A stretch of DNA of 64,000 nt from Caryophanales bacterium (GTDB lineage Bacteria; Bacillota; Bacilli; Exiguobacteriales; Exiguobacteriaceae): positions 992,001 through 1,056,000 of the forward strand of contig CABJAC010000001.1 in the NCBI GenBank assembly GCA_902363455.1, in the 5' to 3' direction. This document shows positions 36,070 to 44,566 of the stretch, one piece after another (within the stretch, counting starts at the first letter, position 1; each line of letters opens with the position of its first letter). The translations under genes and the position numbers were made by a program. The notes beneath the pieces were generated by a model. It made no database searches. It was not told where the DNA came from and saw only the letters and a program-made list of their open reading frames with translations.

Positions 36070-36363
36070 TTATTGCATCAGTTGATCGATATAACGGACA
36101 GACTTGATGGTTTCGTTGAAACGTTTTAAACTGGTTTTCGGTTGAAAGGCCTGTACGGACAACTGTTTCAGCTGATCAACGGCACTCTCCACCATTGCCG
36201 GACGTAAATACGGACTGTTTTGGGCATTTTGCTGCCAGTCGGCAATCAAGATATCGGCTTTTGCAACGAACGGCACGACATCTGTTTGAAAGTCATATTC
36301 CTGACCGTTTCGTCCTGCTTGGTAAATCCGTTCGATATCCTGAAGTAACGGTTCTATTGTCAT
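36070..36363 (-). CDS. DUF1798-like small protein (YppE-like)
   Basis: The 97-residue protein is all-helical and polar, ending [19 protein letters not shown], which resembles the end of YppE/DUF1798 proteins, small four-helix bundles encoded near recU in Bacillales. It is divergent from recU, 80 bases apart. A GAGGAG site lies 13 bases before the ATG, a long spacing. The family assignment rests on that C-terminal pattern and on the neighbourhood. Function is unknown. Confidence 0.6.
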   Translation of the reverse strand: MTIEPLLQDIERIYQAGRNGQEYDFQTDVVPFVAKADILIADWQQNAQNSPYLRPAMVESAVDQLKQLSVQAFQPKTSLKRFNETIKSVRYIDQLMQ

Positions 36364-36443
36364 TTGTTTTTAACTACTCCTCTCGGCCGATACGATACAA
36401 TCACATATCATGGTACAATAAACGCGTTAGGAGGGGAATCCTT

Positions 36444-37052
36444 TTGAATTACCCGAACGGTAAAAAATTTCAAAAGCCGGCTGAACCACATGCTGTTACG
36501 ATTCAAAATGCCCGTTCTGCGGGATCGACTTTTTCGAATCGTGGTATGAAGCTTGAGAAATTAATTAATGAAAGTAATATGTTTTATCTGACCCATAATC
36601 GGGCAATCATTCACAAGAAACCGACTCCTCTTCAAATCGTCCAAGTCGATTATCCGAAACGGTCTGCCGCTGTCGTCAAAGAAGCCTATTTCAAGCAACC
36701 GTCGACGACCGACTATAACGGGGTGTACCGTGGAAAATACATTGATTTTGAAGCGAAGGAAACCAATCATAAAACATCATTCCCGCTTAAAAATTTTCAC
36801 TCCCATCAAATCGAACACATGCGTCAATGCATTACTCATGGAGGAATTTGTTTTGTCATCATTCGATTCAGTATGTATAATGTGCAATATGTGTTGTCTG
36901 CCGAGCATTTGTTCCCGTGGTGGGAGCAATTGGAAACCGGGAGAAAGTCGATTCCGTTAGCCGAAATCGAACGGCACGGAAAAAAACTTGAGACAGGTGC
37001 GTTTCCTGCCATTGATTACTTACCGGCAGTAGACGAGTTATATTTCACTTGA
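36444..37052 (+). CDS. recU: Holliday junction resolvase RecU
   Basis: The 202-residue nuclease resolves recombination junctions and modulates RecA. It begins NYPNGKKFQ and contains GMKLEKLIN, the nuclease core [30 protein letters not shown] with acidic and lysine residues typical of the PD-(D/E)xK fold, and the stalk loop before it. TTG at 36444 follows AGGAGGGGA at seven bases; the frame upstream overlaps the divergent gene and is rejected. TACAAT preceded by TGG at 36411-36419 is a possible extended -10. ponA follows, as in Bacillus. Confidence 0.95.
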   Translation: MNYPNGKKFQKPAEPHAVTIQNARSAGSTFSNRGMKLEKLINESNMFYLTHNRAIIHKKPTPLQIVQVDYPKRSAAVVKEAYFKQPSTTDYNGVYRGKYIDFEAKETNHKTSFPLKNFHSHQIEHMRQCITHGGICFVIIRFSMYNVQYVLSAEHLFPWWEQLETGRKSIPLAEIERHGKKLETGAFPAIDYLPAVDELYFT

Positions 37053-37085
37053 GAAATTTTACAGATCGAAGGAGAAGGATAGCAT

Positions 37086-39707
37086 ATGGAAAGAAGTCGT
37101 GTCGCACGTCGTGAAGAAACGAAGACGTCAGCCAAACAAACGAACCGGACAAAACGTCCGAAAAAGAAAAAGTCAGGCGGAACCGGCGGGAGAGGTCCTC
37201 TTTGGAAAAAGCTGCTGTTAACAGCTGTCGGACTGTTCCTTGTGATGATGATTGCCGGCGGTGGATTTGCGGTATATGCCGTGGCTACGGCGCCAGAGCT
37301 TGATGAATCCAAGCTTCGGGACGCCCTTCCACTGAAAATTTATGCAAGTAATAAAGAAGAAATTAAAAAGGGTGGAACGAGTCGGGAGTACGTCTCGATT
37401 AAAGAAGTACCGGACGTCGTAAAAGATGCCTTTATTTCGATTGAGGACCGTCGTTTCTATCAACATAACGGAATTGATTTCCGCCGCTTAGGCGGGGCCA
37501 TCATTGCTAATATCACGGATGGTTTTGGTTCGGAAGGTGCTTCAACGATCACGCAACAGGTTATTAAACAATCGTTCTTGAGTTCGGATAAAACCATTAC
37601 TCGTAAAGTGCAAGAACAGTGGTTGGCGATTCGTCTAGAACGCGATTATACGAAAGATCAGATTCTTGAAATGTACTTGAACAAAAACTATTACGGTCAG
37701 GAATCGTACGGGATCCAAACAGCGTCAAAAGCTTACTTTAATAAGACGGTCGATAAGTTGAACTATGGAGAAGCCGCAATGCTTGCCGGCTTACCACAAC
37801 GTCCATCAGCGTACGATCCGATTCAAGGAAGTCCGAAGCTGACAAAATGGCGTCAGACACAGGTGCTTGATGCCATGTTGACAACGGGTGTTATTACACA
37901 AAAACAACGTGACAAAGCAGTGGATCAACCGATTTCAAAATTGATTGATCCGGCACCGAAATCAAAAGATGATGCCGCATACGACAGCGTCATCTTCGAT
38001 ATGGTCTCGCAAGAGTTGGAAGAGGTGTTTGGTCTTGAAGGAAAAGACATCTACGGTCAAGGATTAAAAATCTATACATCGATTGACAAACCGATGCATG
38101 ATTACATGAACGAAGCTATTAAAAAGGATCAAGTCGTTCAGTTACCTGAGTATGCGGAAGCAGCGGCTACAGCCGTCAATACGCAAACGGGTGAAATTCT
38201 TGGAGTCGTCGACGGGAAAAATCCGGGAACGGGCACATCCCGCCGCAACTTTGCCAAAGAACCGCACCAACCGGGATCATCTGCAAAACCATTTTTTGCT
38301 TACGGACCGGCGATTGAAGATGAAAAATGGTCAACGGCGAAAATGTTGACCGACCAAGAGACTAAAGTGAACGGGAAAAATATTGGCAACTATTACGATG
38401 GGTACCGCGGGACGAATACGATCCGCAATTGGTTGAAAATATCAGCCAATACGCCTGCCATTCAAACGTATCAACAAATTGGCGGTGAAACCGTCGAAAG
38501 TTTTGCTGCTAAATCCGGATTGAATTTAGAAAAGGATGAGTCGATTTCACCGGCGTATGCGATTGGTGGGATGAAACACGGATTCAATACGACGCAAATG
38601 GCTTCTGCCTATGCGACGCTTGGAAACGGCGGTGACTACATCAAACCGCATATCATCAAAACAATCGAATACAGTGACGGTTCAAAAATCAAATCTCCTG
38701 TCAAACCTAAAAAAGCAATGGAAGACTACACAGCTTACATGCTGACGGATATGTTACGGGATGTCTTGAAACCAGGTGGAACGTTCCCGACCGCTGCTCT
38801 TTCTTTTGACGCGGCAGGTAAAACTGGAACGACAAACGCCTACAAAGATGTTTGGTTTGCCGGCTATACATCGGATGTAGCAATCAGTGTTTGGACCGGA
38901 ACAACAAAATCCGGCAATAATAATGGTGCCGGCTTAAGTGGTCCGACAAACAGTACGATGGCACAAAATATTTGGAAAGACTTTGTCACGAAAACACGTG
39001 ACCGGACACCGGCGCCGTTTAAACAACCAAGTTCTGTCCTCAGTATCGGCGACGAATTATATGTCAAAGGCACAAAAGAACCGGTTGTCGAAAAAAAGGC
39101 CGTGCCAGCTCCGACTGGCTTACAAGCATCTTATAATGAAGACTCGGAGTCTGGTGAATTAACATGGAACTACAATGATTCGGCACTTCGTACGAACGGT
39201 TATGACAGCGTATCGTTTGAAGTTTCCATGACCGATCCGGACGGTAAACAATCGGTACTAGGTACCAGCTCGACAAATCGGATCGGAATCAGTGGTCTTG
39301 ATCCAGGCCGGACAACCTTTACGGTGGTAGCAAAAGCATCCGGTGAGCAGTCGGGTCCTGTTTCAACGACTGTAACCGTTGCAGAAGTGGAAACGGAAGA
39401 ACCGACGACGGAAGAACCGGCAACGGAAGAACCGGCGACGGAAGAACCGACAACGGACGAACCAGCGACGGAAGAACCGACAACGGACGAACCAGCGACG
39501 GAAGAACCGACAACGGAAGAACCGGCGACGGAAGAACCGACAACGGATGAGCCGACGACGGACGAACCAGCGACGGACGAACCGGCGGCAAACGACGGAG
39601 CGTCCACGCAGTCGGATAGCGGGAATTCATCAACGAACGGAAACCGAGGTCAAGGCGAGGACGATGCACCTGCCGACCAACAATCAGAAACCGAAACGCA
39701 ACAATAA
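37086..39707 (+). CDS. ponA: Bifunctional penicillin-binding protein 1A (class A PBP)
   Basis: The 873-residue protein has a basic cytoplasmic N-terminus, one membrane helix (residues about 41-67), a GT51 glycosyltransferase with the catalytic Glu in SIEDRRFYQHNGID, and a transpeptidase with Ser398 in SSAK, SAN at 453-455 and KTGT at 579-582. A fibronectin type III-like domain follows (about 680-765), then a Thr/Glu/Pro repeat tail (about 768-845). It builds wall peptidoglycan outside the membrane. GAAGGAGAAGG precedes the ATG. recU lies just upstream, with gpsB, which controls this protein in Bacillus, downstream. Confidence 0.96.
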   Translation: MERSRVARREETKTSAKQTNRTKRPKKKKSGGTGGRGPLWKKLLLTAVGLFLVMMIAGGGFAVYAVATAPELDESKLRDALPLKIYASNKEEIKKGGTSREYVSIKEVPDVVKDAFISIEDRRFYQHNGIDFRRLGGAIIANITDGFGSEGASTITQQVIKQSFLSSDKTITRKVQEQWLAIRLERDYTKDQILEMYLNKNYYGQESYGIQTASKAYFNKTVDKLNYGEAAMLAGLPQRPSAYDPIQGSPKLTKWRQTQVLDAMLTTGVITQKQRDKAVDQPISKLIDPAPKSKDDAAYDSVIFDMVSQELEEVFGLEGKDIYGQGLKIYTSIDKPMHDYMNEAIKKDQVVQLPEYAEAAATAVNTQTGEILGVVDGKNPGTGTSRRNFAKEPHQPGSSAKPFFAYGPAIEDEKWSTAKMLTDQETKVNGKNIGNYYDGYRGTNTIRNWLKISANTPAIQTYQQIGGETVESFAAKSGLNLEKDESISPAYAIGGMKHGFNTTQMASAYATLGNGGDYIKPHIIKTIEYSDGSKIKSPVKPKKAMEDYTAYMLTDMLRDVLKPGGTFPTAALSFDAAGKTGTTNAYKDVWFAGYTSDVAISVWTGTTKSGNNNGAGLSGPTNSTMAQNIWKDFVTKTRDRTPAPFKQPSSVLSIGDELYVKGTKEPVVEKKAVPAPTGLQASYNEDSESGELTWNYNDSALRTNGYDSVSFEVSMTDPDGKQSVLGTSSTNRIGISGLDPGRTTFTVVAKASGEQSGPVSTTVTVAEVETEEPTTEEPATEEPATEEPTTDEPATEEPTTDEPATEEPTTEEPATEEPTTDEPTTDEPATDEPAANDGASTQSDSGNSSTNGNRGQGEDDAPADQQSETETQQ
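39397..39592 (+). repeat. 15-base tandem repeat in the ponA tail
   Basis: About thirteen copies of a 15-base unit close to ACGGAAGAACCGRCR encode the pentapeptide T-E/D-E-P-A/T. The unit is in frame, so copy-number changes alter tail length only. Nearly identical copies make it prone to slippage. Confidence 0.9.
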
Positions 39708-39735
39708 AGAGTAGAATGGTTAATAAAAGAAGACG

Positions 39736-39781
39736 AGACCGAAGAAGCAGGTGTGTTTCTTCGGTCTTGCTTCTCTTTTTT
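39736..39781 (+). terminator. Intrinsic terminator after ponA
   Basis: An 11-bp stem (39736-39746 with 39757-39767), extended by further pairs, is followed by a T run to 39781. A TATAAT at 39784-39789 just after it may start the yprA transcript. Confidence 0.85.
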
Positions 39782-39813
39782 TGTATAATGGAGGTCAGGA
39801 AGGAAGTGGCGCA

Positions 39814-42078
39814 ATGGAATCAAGACAATCACTTGTTACCTATTTAGAAGAATTAAAAGCCGATCGTTCCTTCATGGAACGTGTTACCTATATAAAAACG
39901 ATGGAAGCAAAGGCAGGACGTTATGCGCCGTTTCCAGAGGGTTTACCGGACCGTCTGCGTCAGGCATTGGAAAGACGTGGTATTTCATCATTGTACCAGC
40001 ATCAAGAACTGGCTTTTCGCACCGTTCAGGAAGGGGCGTCCACCGTTATCGTCACACCGACTGCCTCAGGAAAAACCTATTGCTTTAATTTACCGATTTT
40101 GACTCATCTCTTAGCGAATCCGAACGCAAGGGCGCTGTATCTGTATCCGACTAAGGCATTGGCACAAGATCAAAACAGTGAACTGCTGGAACTGATTGAT
40201 GAGATGGAGGCGCCCATCCGGTGTTTTACGTACGATGGTGATACTTCACCCACAATCCGGACAAAAGTCCGAAAAGCAGGGAACATCGTCATTACTAATC
40301 CGGACATGTTACATTCCGGAATTCTTCCCCATCATACAAAGTGGATTGAATTATTCGAAAATTTATCACATATCGTCATTGATGAACTGCATACGTACCG
40401 GGGAGTATTCGGAAGTCATGTCGCAAACGTGATTCGTCGTTTACGTCGGATTTGCCGGTATTATGGCAGCGATCCGATTTTTATTATGACGAGTGCGACG
40501 ATTGCCAATCCGCAAGAATTAGCGGAACGTCTGACGGAAAAAGAAGTCCGGCTAATTGATGACAATGGGGCTCCGACAGGACGGAAACACTTTATTGTCT
40601 ATCAACCGCCAATCGTCAATGCGCAACTGGGGATTCGGCGTTCGGCGACGCTTGAGACCAAACAATTGGCTTCACGATTCATAAAAAAAAAGTTCCAGAC
40701 GATTGTTTTCGCCCGCTCACGTGTCCGGGTAGAAGTTTTATTGACGTATCTCCGGAGTCTCGTCCGGTTTGAATTAGGACCGAAATCGATTGAAGGATAC
40801 CGTGGCGGATACCTGCCGAGTGAACGGCGTAATATTGAAAAACGTTTGCGTAAAGGGGAAATTACGGGAATCGTTTCGACCAATGCGTTGGAGTTGGGTG
40901 TCGATATCGGACAATTGCAGGTATGTATCATGAACGGGTATCCGGGTACTATCGCTTCGTTATGGCAACAAGCAGGACGGGCCGGACGTCGGCAGGATGA
41001 TGCGCTCATCATTTTAGTCGCATCTTCCGGTATGCTCGATCAATATGTCGCAGAACGTCCTGAATTGTTTTTAAATCAGTCACCGGAAGCGGCGCGACTC
41101 GATCCGGATAACTTAATTATTGCAGTGGATCATATCAAATGTGCCGCTTTTGAGCTTCCGTTTCGCCACGGGGAAACGTTTGGAACGCTGGAAACGGAAG
41201 ATATTCTCGAGTATCTGGTTGAAGAACGTGTCTTGCATCAGCGAGGGGAACGTTACTATTGGATGAACGATGCCTTTCCGGCCCACGGAATTTCCTTACG
41301 ATCGAGTGATCAAGAGAATGTTGTCATCGTTGATCAAACGGATGTTCCGAATCGTGTCATCGGTGAGATGGATACATTCAGTGCGATGACCCTTTTGCAT
41401 GATGAAGCGATTTATTTGCATGGTGCCGATCAATATCAAGTCGAAGTATTGGATTTTGAAGAGAAAAAGGCCTTTGTCCGCGCCGTAGATGTTGATTATT
41501 ATACGGATGCAAACTTTTCCGTTGAACTGTCCGTCCTCGACGAAGATGACCGTTATACGAGCGGAGAGTTCAGTGTCGCCAGAGGAGATGTCAGTGTCCG
41601 CGGTATGGCCACGATGTTCAAGAAAATCAAATTTGGGACACACGAAAATATTGGATCGGGTCCGATTCATTTACCTGAACGGGAAATCCATACGACAGGA
41701 GTTTGGTTTTCTTTACCGGAAACCGCTTCGTCGAGTACCGAATTGGAGCAAGTCATCGAAGGCGTGGCGAACAGTCTGCGACGCGTTGCTCCATTGTATT
41801 TGATGTGTGATGCAAGTGATGTCTTTGTCGTCCCGCAAGTGAAGGCGACACACACTCAAAAACCGACGATTTATTTGTACGACCGTTATCCGGGAGGTGT
41901 GGGTCTTGCTGAATCGATTTATAAACAGCGGTCCGTCATGCTTCGAGCAGCCCGAGACTCGATTGTGACATGTCCCTGTCTTGACGGCTGTCCGGCATGT
42001 ATCGGAATGATCGGATTGGCAGACGAAAAAGAGCGGACAGTTCAAATGCTTGCTGAAATGGAGAAGGAATTATCATGA
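39814..42078 (+). CDS. yprA: DEAD/DEAH-box helicase YprA with C-terminal zinc-binding domain
   Basis: The 754-residue SF2 helicase has Walker A PTASGKT, the DEAH-type box DELH (VIDELHTYRG), TSATIANP, and motif VI QQAGRAGRR. The C-terminal DUF1998 region holds a four-cysteine cluster, CPCLDGCPAC. This is the MrfA-type repair helicase family, which in B. subtilis works with the nuclease YprB in mitomycin repair. ATG at 39814 follows GGAAGGAAGTGG. It overlaps yprB by 4 bases. Confidence 0.93.
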   Translation: MESRQSLVTYLEELKADRSFMERVTYIKTMEAKAGRYAPFPEGLPDRLRQALERRGISSLYQHQELAFRTVQEGASTVIVTPTASGKTYCFNLPILTHLLANPNARALYLYPTKALAQDQNSELLELIDEMEAPIRCFTYDGDTSPTIRTKVRKAGNIVITNPDMLHSGILPHHTKWIELFENLSHIVIDELHTYRGVFGSHVANVIRRLRRICRYYGSDPIFIMTSATIANPQELAERLTEKEVRLIDDNGAPTGRKHFIVYQPPIVNAQLGIRRSATLETKQLASRFIKKKFQTIVFARSRVRVEVLLTYLRSLVRFELGPKSIEGYRGGYLPSERRNIEKRLRKGEITGIVSTNALELGVDIGQLQVCIMNGYPGTIASLWQQAGRAGRRQDDALIILVASSGMLDQYVAERPELFLNQSPEAARLDPDNLIIAVDHIKCAAFELPFRHGETFGTLETEDILEYLVEERVLHQRGERYYWMNDAFPAHGISLRSSDQENVVIVDQTDVPNRVIGEMDTFSAMTLLHDEAIYLHGADQYQVEVLDFEEKKAFVRAVDVDYYTDANFSVELSVLDEDDRYTSGEFSVARGDVSVRGMATMFKKIKFGTHENIGSGPIHLPEREIHTTGVWFSLPETASSSTELEQVIEGVANSLRRVAPLYLMCDASDVFVVPQVKATHTQKPTIYLYDRYPGGVGLAESIYKQRSVMLRAARDSIVTCPCLDGCPACIGMIGLADEKERTVQMLAEMEKELS

Positions 42079-43256
42079 AAAATAAACTGAGACGAATGCT
42101 GAAAGCGACTGAATCGGAATCGCCCGTCGATCCTGCATCCACGGTTCAAACGGATACGACGGAAGAGCAGGCCGCCTGGATTGCTCAAGGAGGAGACATT
42201 CTCACATTTGAAGAGGAATGGATTGTCCGAATTGACCATCGGTATCCACTTGAGGGAAAACACGGACATCGTTCATATGCCGAGGTGTTTGAATCCCTGC
42301 AGTTGCCTCATCCGCCGCTCGCACTCGATGTCCCACTCGAACAAGTGATTTTTTTCGATACAGAAACGACCGGATTAAAAGGGACGGGCACAACGATTTT
42401 TTTGTTGGGATTTGCTCGCTTTGAACAAGGCAGTTTGCTGATGCGGCAATATTTTTTGCCCCATCCTCACTATGAGGCGGCACTGTACCATCATTTTTTA
42501 CACGATATTGGAGATGACGTCCGATTTGTTACCTATAATGGGAAAAGCTTTGATTGGCCACAAATTAAGACCCGGCACGTCTTTGTCCGCGAACGTGTCC
42601 CGCGTTTGCCGAAAGTCGGTCACTTGGATTTGTTGCACGTATGCCGGCGGATCTTTAAAGGATTGTACGACTCGTATCGTCTGACACGAATGGAAGAACG
42701 GATTGGGTTTGAACGAACGGATGATTTACCGGGTTTTTTAGCGCCGATGCATTACTTTCAATATGTCGAACATCAAAATCCGATGATCATGAACGGTGTT
42801 CTTGAACATCACCTTCACGATTGTCTGACACTCGTAAGTTTATATGATGAATGCAATCGTCTTGTGACGCACCGCCAAGAAGCTACCTCACAAATTCGTG
42901 AAAACATTGCTGTTTGGCTAGCGGATTTAGGGATTCATGAACAATCGGCGGAACATTTTGGACAAGCGGACGAACTGACGGATGCGGGATGGTTGCGACA
43001 AGGCTTTTTGTATAAAAAACTGGGGAATTATGATCAAGCCAAAGTATGTTTTGAGAAAAGTGAATCGTACGAAGGATTTGTCGAGCTGGCGAAGTGGGCG
43101 GAGCACATTGCCAAACAACCCGGTGTTGCTTATGATTATACTGAACAGGCCAAAAGGTTGTTGGAACAACGCCAACTTCTGGCATCACGCCGGGAACGGT
43201 TATTTGCTGAACTGGACCACAGGAGCCAACGTCTGCAAAGGAAGTGTCATCAATGA
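42075..43256 (+). CDS. yprB: RNase H-like exonuclease YprB with TPR-like tail
   Basis: The 393-residue protein has a DEDD-type 3'-5' exonuclease domain: FFDTETTGL with the first two acidic residues, VTYNGKSFDWP, and a late HHLHDCLTLVSLY with the final aspartate. The C-terminal 100 residues form TPR-like helices (GWLRQGFLYKKLGNYDQAKVCFEKS). It corresponds to MrfB, the nuclease partner of the helicase encoded just upstream; translation is coupled through ATGA. Confidence 0.9.
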   Translation: MKNKLRRMLKATESESPVDPASTVQTDTTEEQAAWIAQGGDILTFEEEWIVRIDHRYPLEGKHGHRSYAEVFESLQLPHPPLALDVPLEQVIFFDTETTGLKGTGTTIFLLGFARFEQGSLLMRQYFLPHPHYEAALYHHFLHDIGDDVRFVTYNGKSFDWPQIKTRHVFVRERVPRLPKVGHLDLLHVCRRIFKGLYDSYRLTRMEERIGFERTDDLPGFLAPMHYFQYVEHQNPMIMNGVLEHHLHDCLTLVSLYDECNRLVTHRQEATSQIRENIAVWLADLGIHEQSAEHFGQADELTDAGWLRQGFLYKKLGNYDQAKVCFEKSESYEGFVELAKWAEHIAKQPGVAYDYTEQAKRLLEQRQLLASRRERLFAELDHRSQRLQRKCHQ

Positions 43257-43813
43257 ACGTGATTGCCGTAACAGGATACAAGCCGGCAGAACTCGGTATT
43301 TTTGATCAAAAACACCCTGGAATCAAGATTCTGAAAGCGGCCTACCGCGAACGTCTCATTCGTTTAATCGAAGATATGGGAACGACTTGGTTCATCACGA
43401 GTGCGACGCCCGGCTGCGAATTATGGGCCTGTGAAGTCATTCTCGAGCTGAAGCAAGATTATCCGGAAATTCGTTTAGGGATTTTGCTGCCTTTTTTAGA
43501 ACAAGAGGCAAAATGGAAAGAACCCGTTCAAGCACAATATTTAGCCGTATTGAATCAAGCGGACTTCGTCGATGCCATCAGTCAAAAACCGTATGAAAAT
43601 CCTTCACAGTTTCGAAATAAAACGGAATTCATGATTCAAAAGAGTCAAGGGTTATTGTCCGTCTTTGATGAAGAACACGGCGGATCGGCCAAGTATTTGG
43701 TAGAACGTGCTAAACTAGAAATGGAACGATCGGATTATCAATTGTTCTTGATTACGCAAGATGATTTAGCGATGATGGAGCAGGAGCAGAACTACAACGA
43801 ACAATGGGAGTGA
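43253..43813 (+). CDS. ypsA: SLOG-family protein YpsA (DUF1273)
   Basis: The 186-residue protein has a Rossmann-like SLOG fold: NVIAVTGYKPAELGIF at the start, TWFITSATPGCELWACEVILELK, and a late GTAKYL-like GGSAKYLVERA. The family is thought to bind a nucleotide-derived ligand and, in Bacillus and Staphylococcus, influences cell division. ATG at 43253 follows AAAGGAAGTG and overlaps the end of yprB by 4 bases; the GTG at 43244 is in that site. gpsB overlaps region follows. Confidence 0.9.
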   Translation: MNVIAVTGYKPAELGIFDQKHPGIKILKAAYRERLIRLIEDMGTTWFITSATPGCELWACEVILELKQDYPEIRLGILLPFLEQEAKWKEPVQAQYLAVLNQADFVDAISQKPYENPSQFRNKTEFMIQKSQGLLSVFDEEHGGSAKYLVERAKLEMERSDYQLFLITQDDLAMMEQEQNYNEQWE

Positions 43814-43818
43814 AGCAG

Positions 43819-44139
43819 ATGTATAAACCGCTATTGACTGCAGATGACATTTACAAAAAAGAATTTAAAACCGGATTACGGGGATACGTGATTGAAGACG
43901 TAGATGGGTATCTCGATCAAGTGATTAAAGATTATGAGGGATTTGAACGTGAAATCGACCGATTGAAGCGAGAGTTGGAAGAAGCAAAATCATCATCTTC
44001 TGTCAGTGTGAGACGAGAAGAACGAAAAGTAGAGGCGGAAGCAACACCGACTCCTTCGAGCTCCTCTAACTATGATATGTTGCGCCGGATTTCCAATCTG
44101 GAAAAAGCAGTATTTGGACGCCCGCATCAAGAAGGTTGA
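43819..44139 (+). CDS. gpsB: Cell-cycle protein GpsB
   Basis: The 106-residue DivIVA-like protein has the membrane-binding N-terminus (PLLTADDIYKKEFKTGLRGYVIEDVDGYLDQVIKDYE), a coiled coil (about 45-65) and a C-terminal helical segment (YDMLRRISNLEKAVFG) that forms trimers. It shuttles PBP1 between lateral wall and septum; its partner ponA lies 4 kb upstream. ATG at 43819 follows GGGAG. In Bacillus rnpB follows, but here only 47 bases separate gpsB from a terminator. Confidence 0.95.
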   Translation: MYKPLLTADDIYKKEFKTGLRGYVIEDVDGYLDQVIKDYEGFEREIDRLKRELEEAKSSSSVSVRREERKVEAEATPTPSSSSNYDMLRRISNLEKAVFGRPHQEG

Positions 44140-44186
44140 TGTTCATCGTTATGCAAAAAACAGTTGGACGGACACATGCGTAAAAT

Positions 44187-44224
44187 AAAAAATCGATTCC
44201 TCGCACATGAGGAATCGATTTTTT
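44187..44224. terminator. Bidirectional terminator after gpsB
   Basis: A perfect 16-bp stem (44187-44202 with 44209-44224), loop GCACAT, has A and T ends suited to both convergent genes. Confidence 0.93.
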
Positions 44225-44534
44225 ATGATCTCTGACCGAGAATAGCCTCAGCTTCGGGCAACTCTTCTTTCAAAACATAGAGAGCCACACGATCATCTAA
44301 ATCTTTACTGAAGCGTCGGAAAAGAAATGAGGTCTTGACACCGCGTTCCATCCGAACATGAAGTCCAGCTTGCTCCAAACGATCATGATCGCGGGTCAAC
44401 TGTTTCCCTTTGTCACCAAATTCTTCACCAAGTAATACCCAACGTAGGGATTCTTTAGTCCGTAACGTCACGAGTACGATAAAATAAAGCACGAGCACGA
44501 CAATTAAAATGATTCGAATTGTATTAAAGTCCAT
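44223..44534 (-). CDS. Small membrane protein of unknown function
   Basis: I do not recognise this 103-residue protein. It has one N-terminal membrane helix (IRIILIVVLVLYFIVLVTL) and a charged cytoplasmic part ending ELPEAEAILGQRS. The ATG follows GAGGTG. It begins 32 bases after the FAD monooxygenase gene on the same strand, so both are probably one transcript. Confidence 0.7.
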   Translation of the reverse strand: MDFNTIRIILIVVLVLYFIVLVTLRTKESLRWVLLGEEFGDKGKQLTRDHDRLEQAGLHVRMERGVKTSFLFRRFSKDLDDRVALYVLKEELPEAEAILGQRS

Positions 44535-44566
44535 CCACTTTTCACCTCATCTTTTATGATACGTCC

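Noticed and set aside
39397..39592. Possible CRISPR array
   Set aside because: The repeats are contiguous 15-base units without spacers, in frame with ponA.
39200..39607. Long antisense ORF (repeated VAGSSV/VVGSSV) opposite the ponA tail
   Set aside because: It is the mirror of the 15-base tandem repeat; the repeat keeps all frames open without coding meaning.
39379..39714. Arginine-rich ORF in another frame of the ponA tail
   Set aside because: Same cause: a frame-shifted reading of the tandem repeat, with no start signal.
44140..44222. RNase P RNA (rnpB), which follows gpsB in Bacillus
   Set aside because: Only about 80 bases with a terminator are present; there is no room for the RNA.
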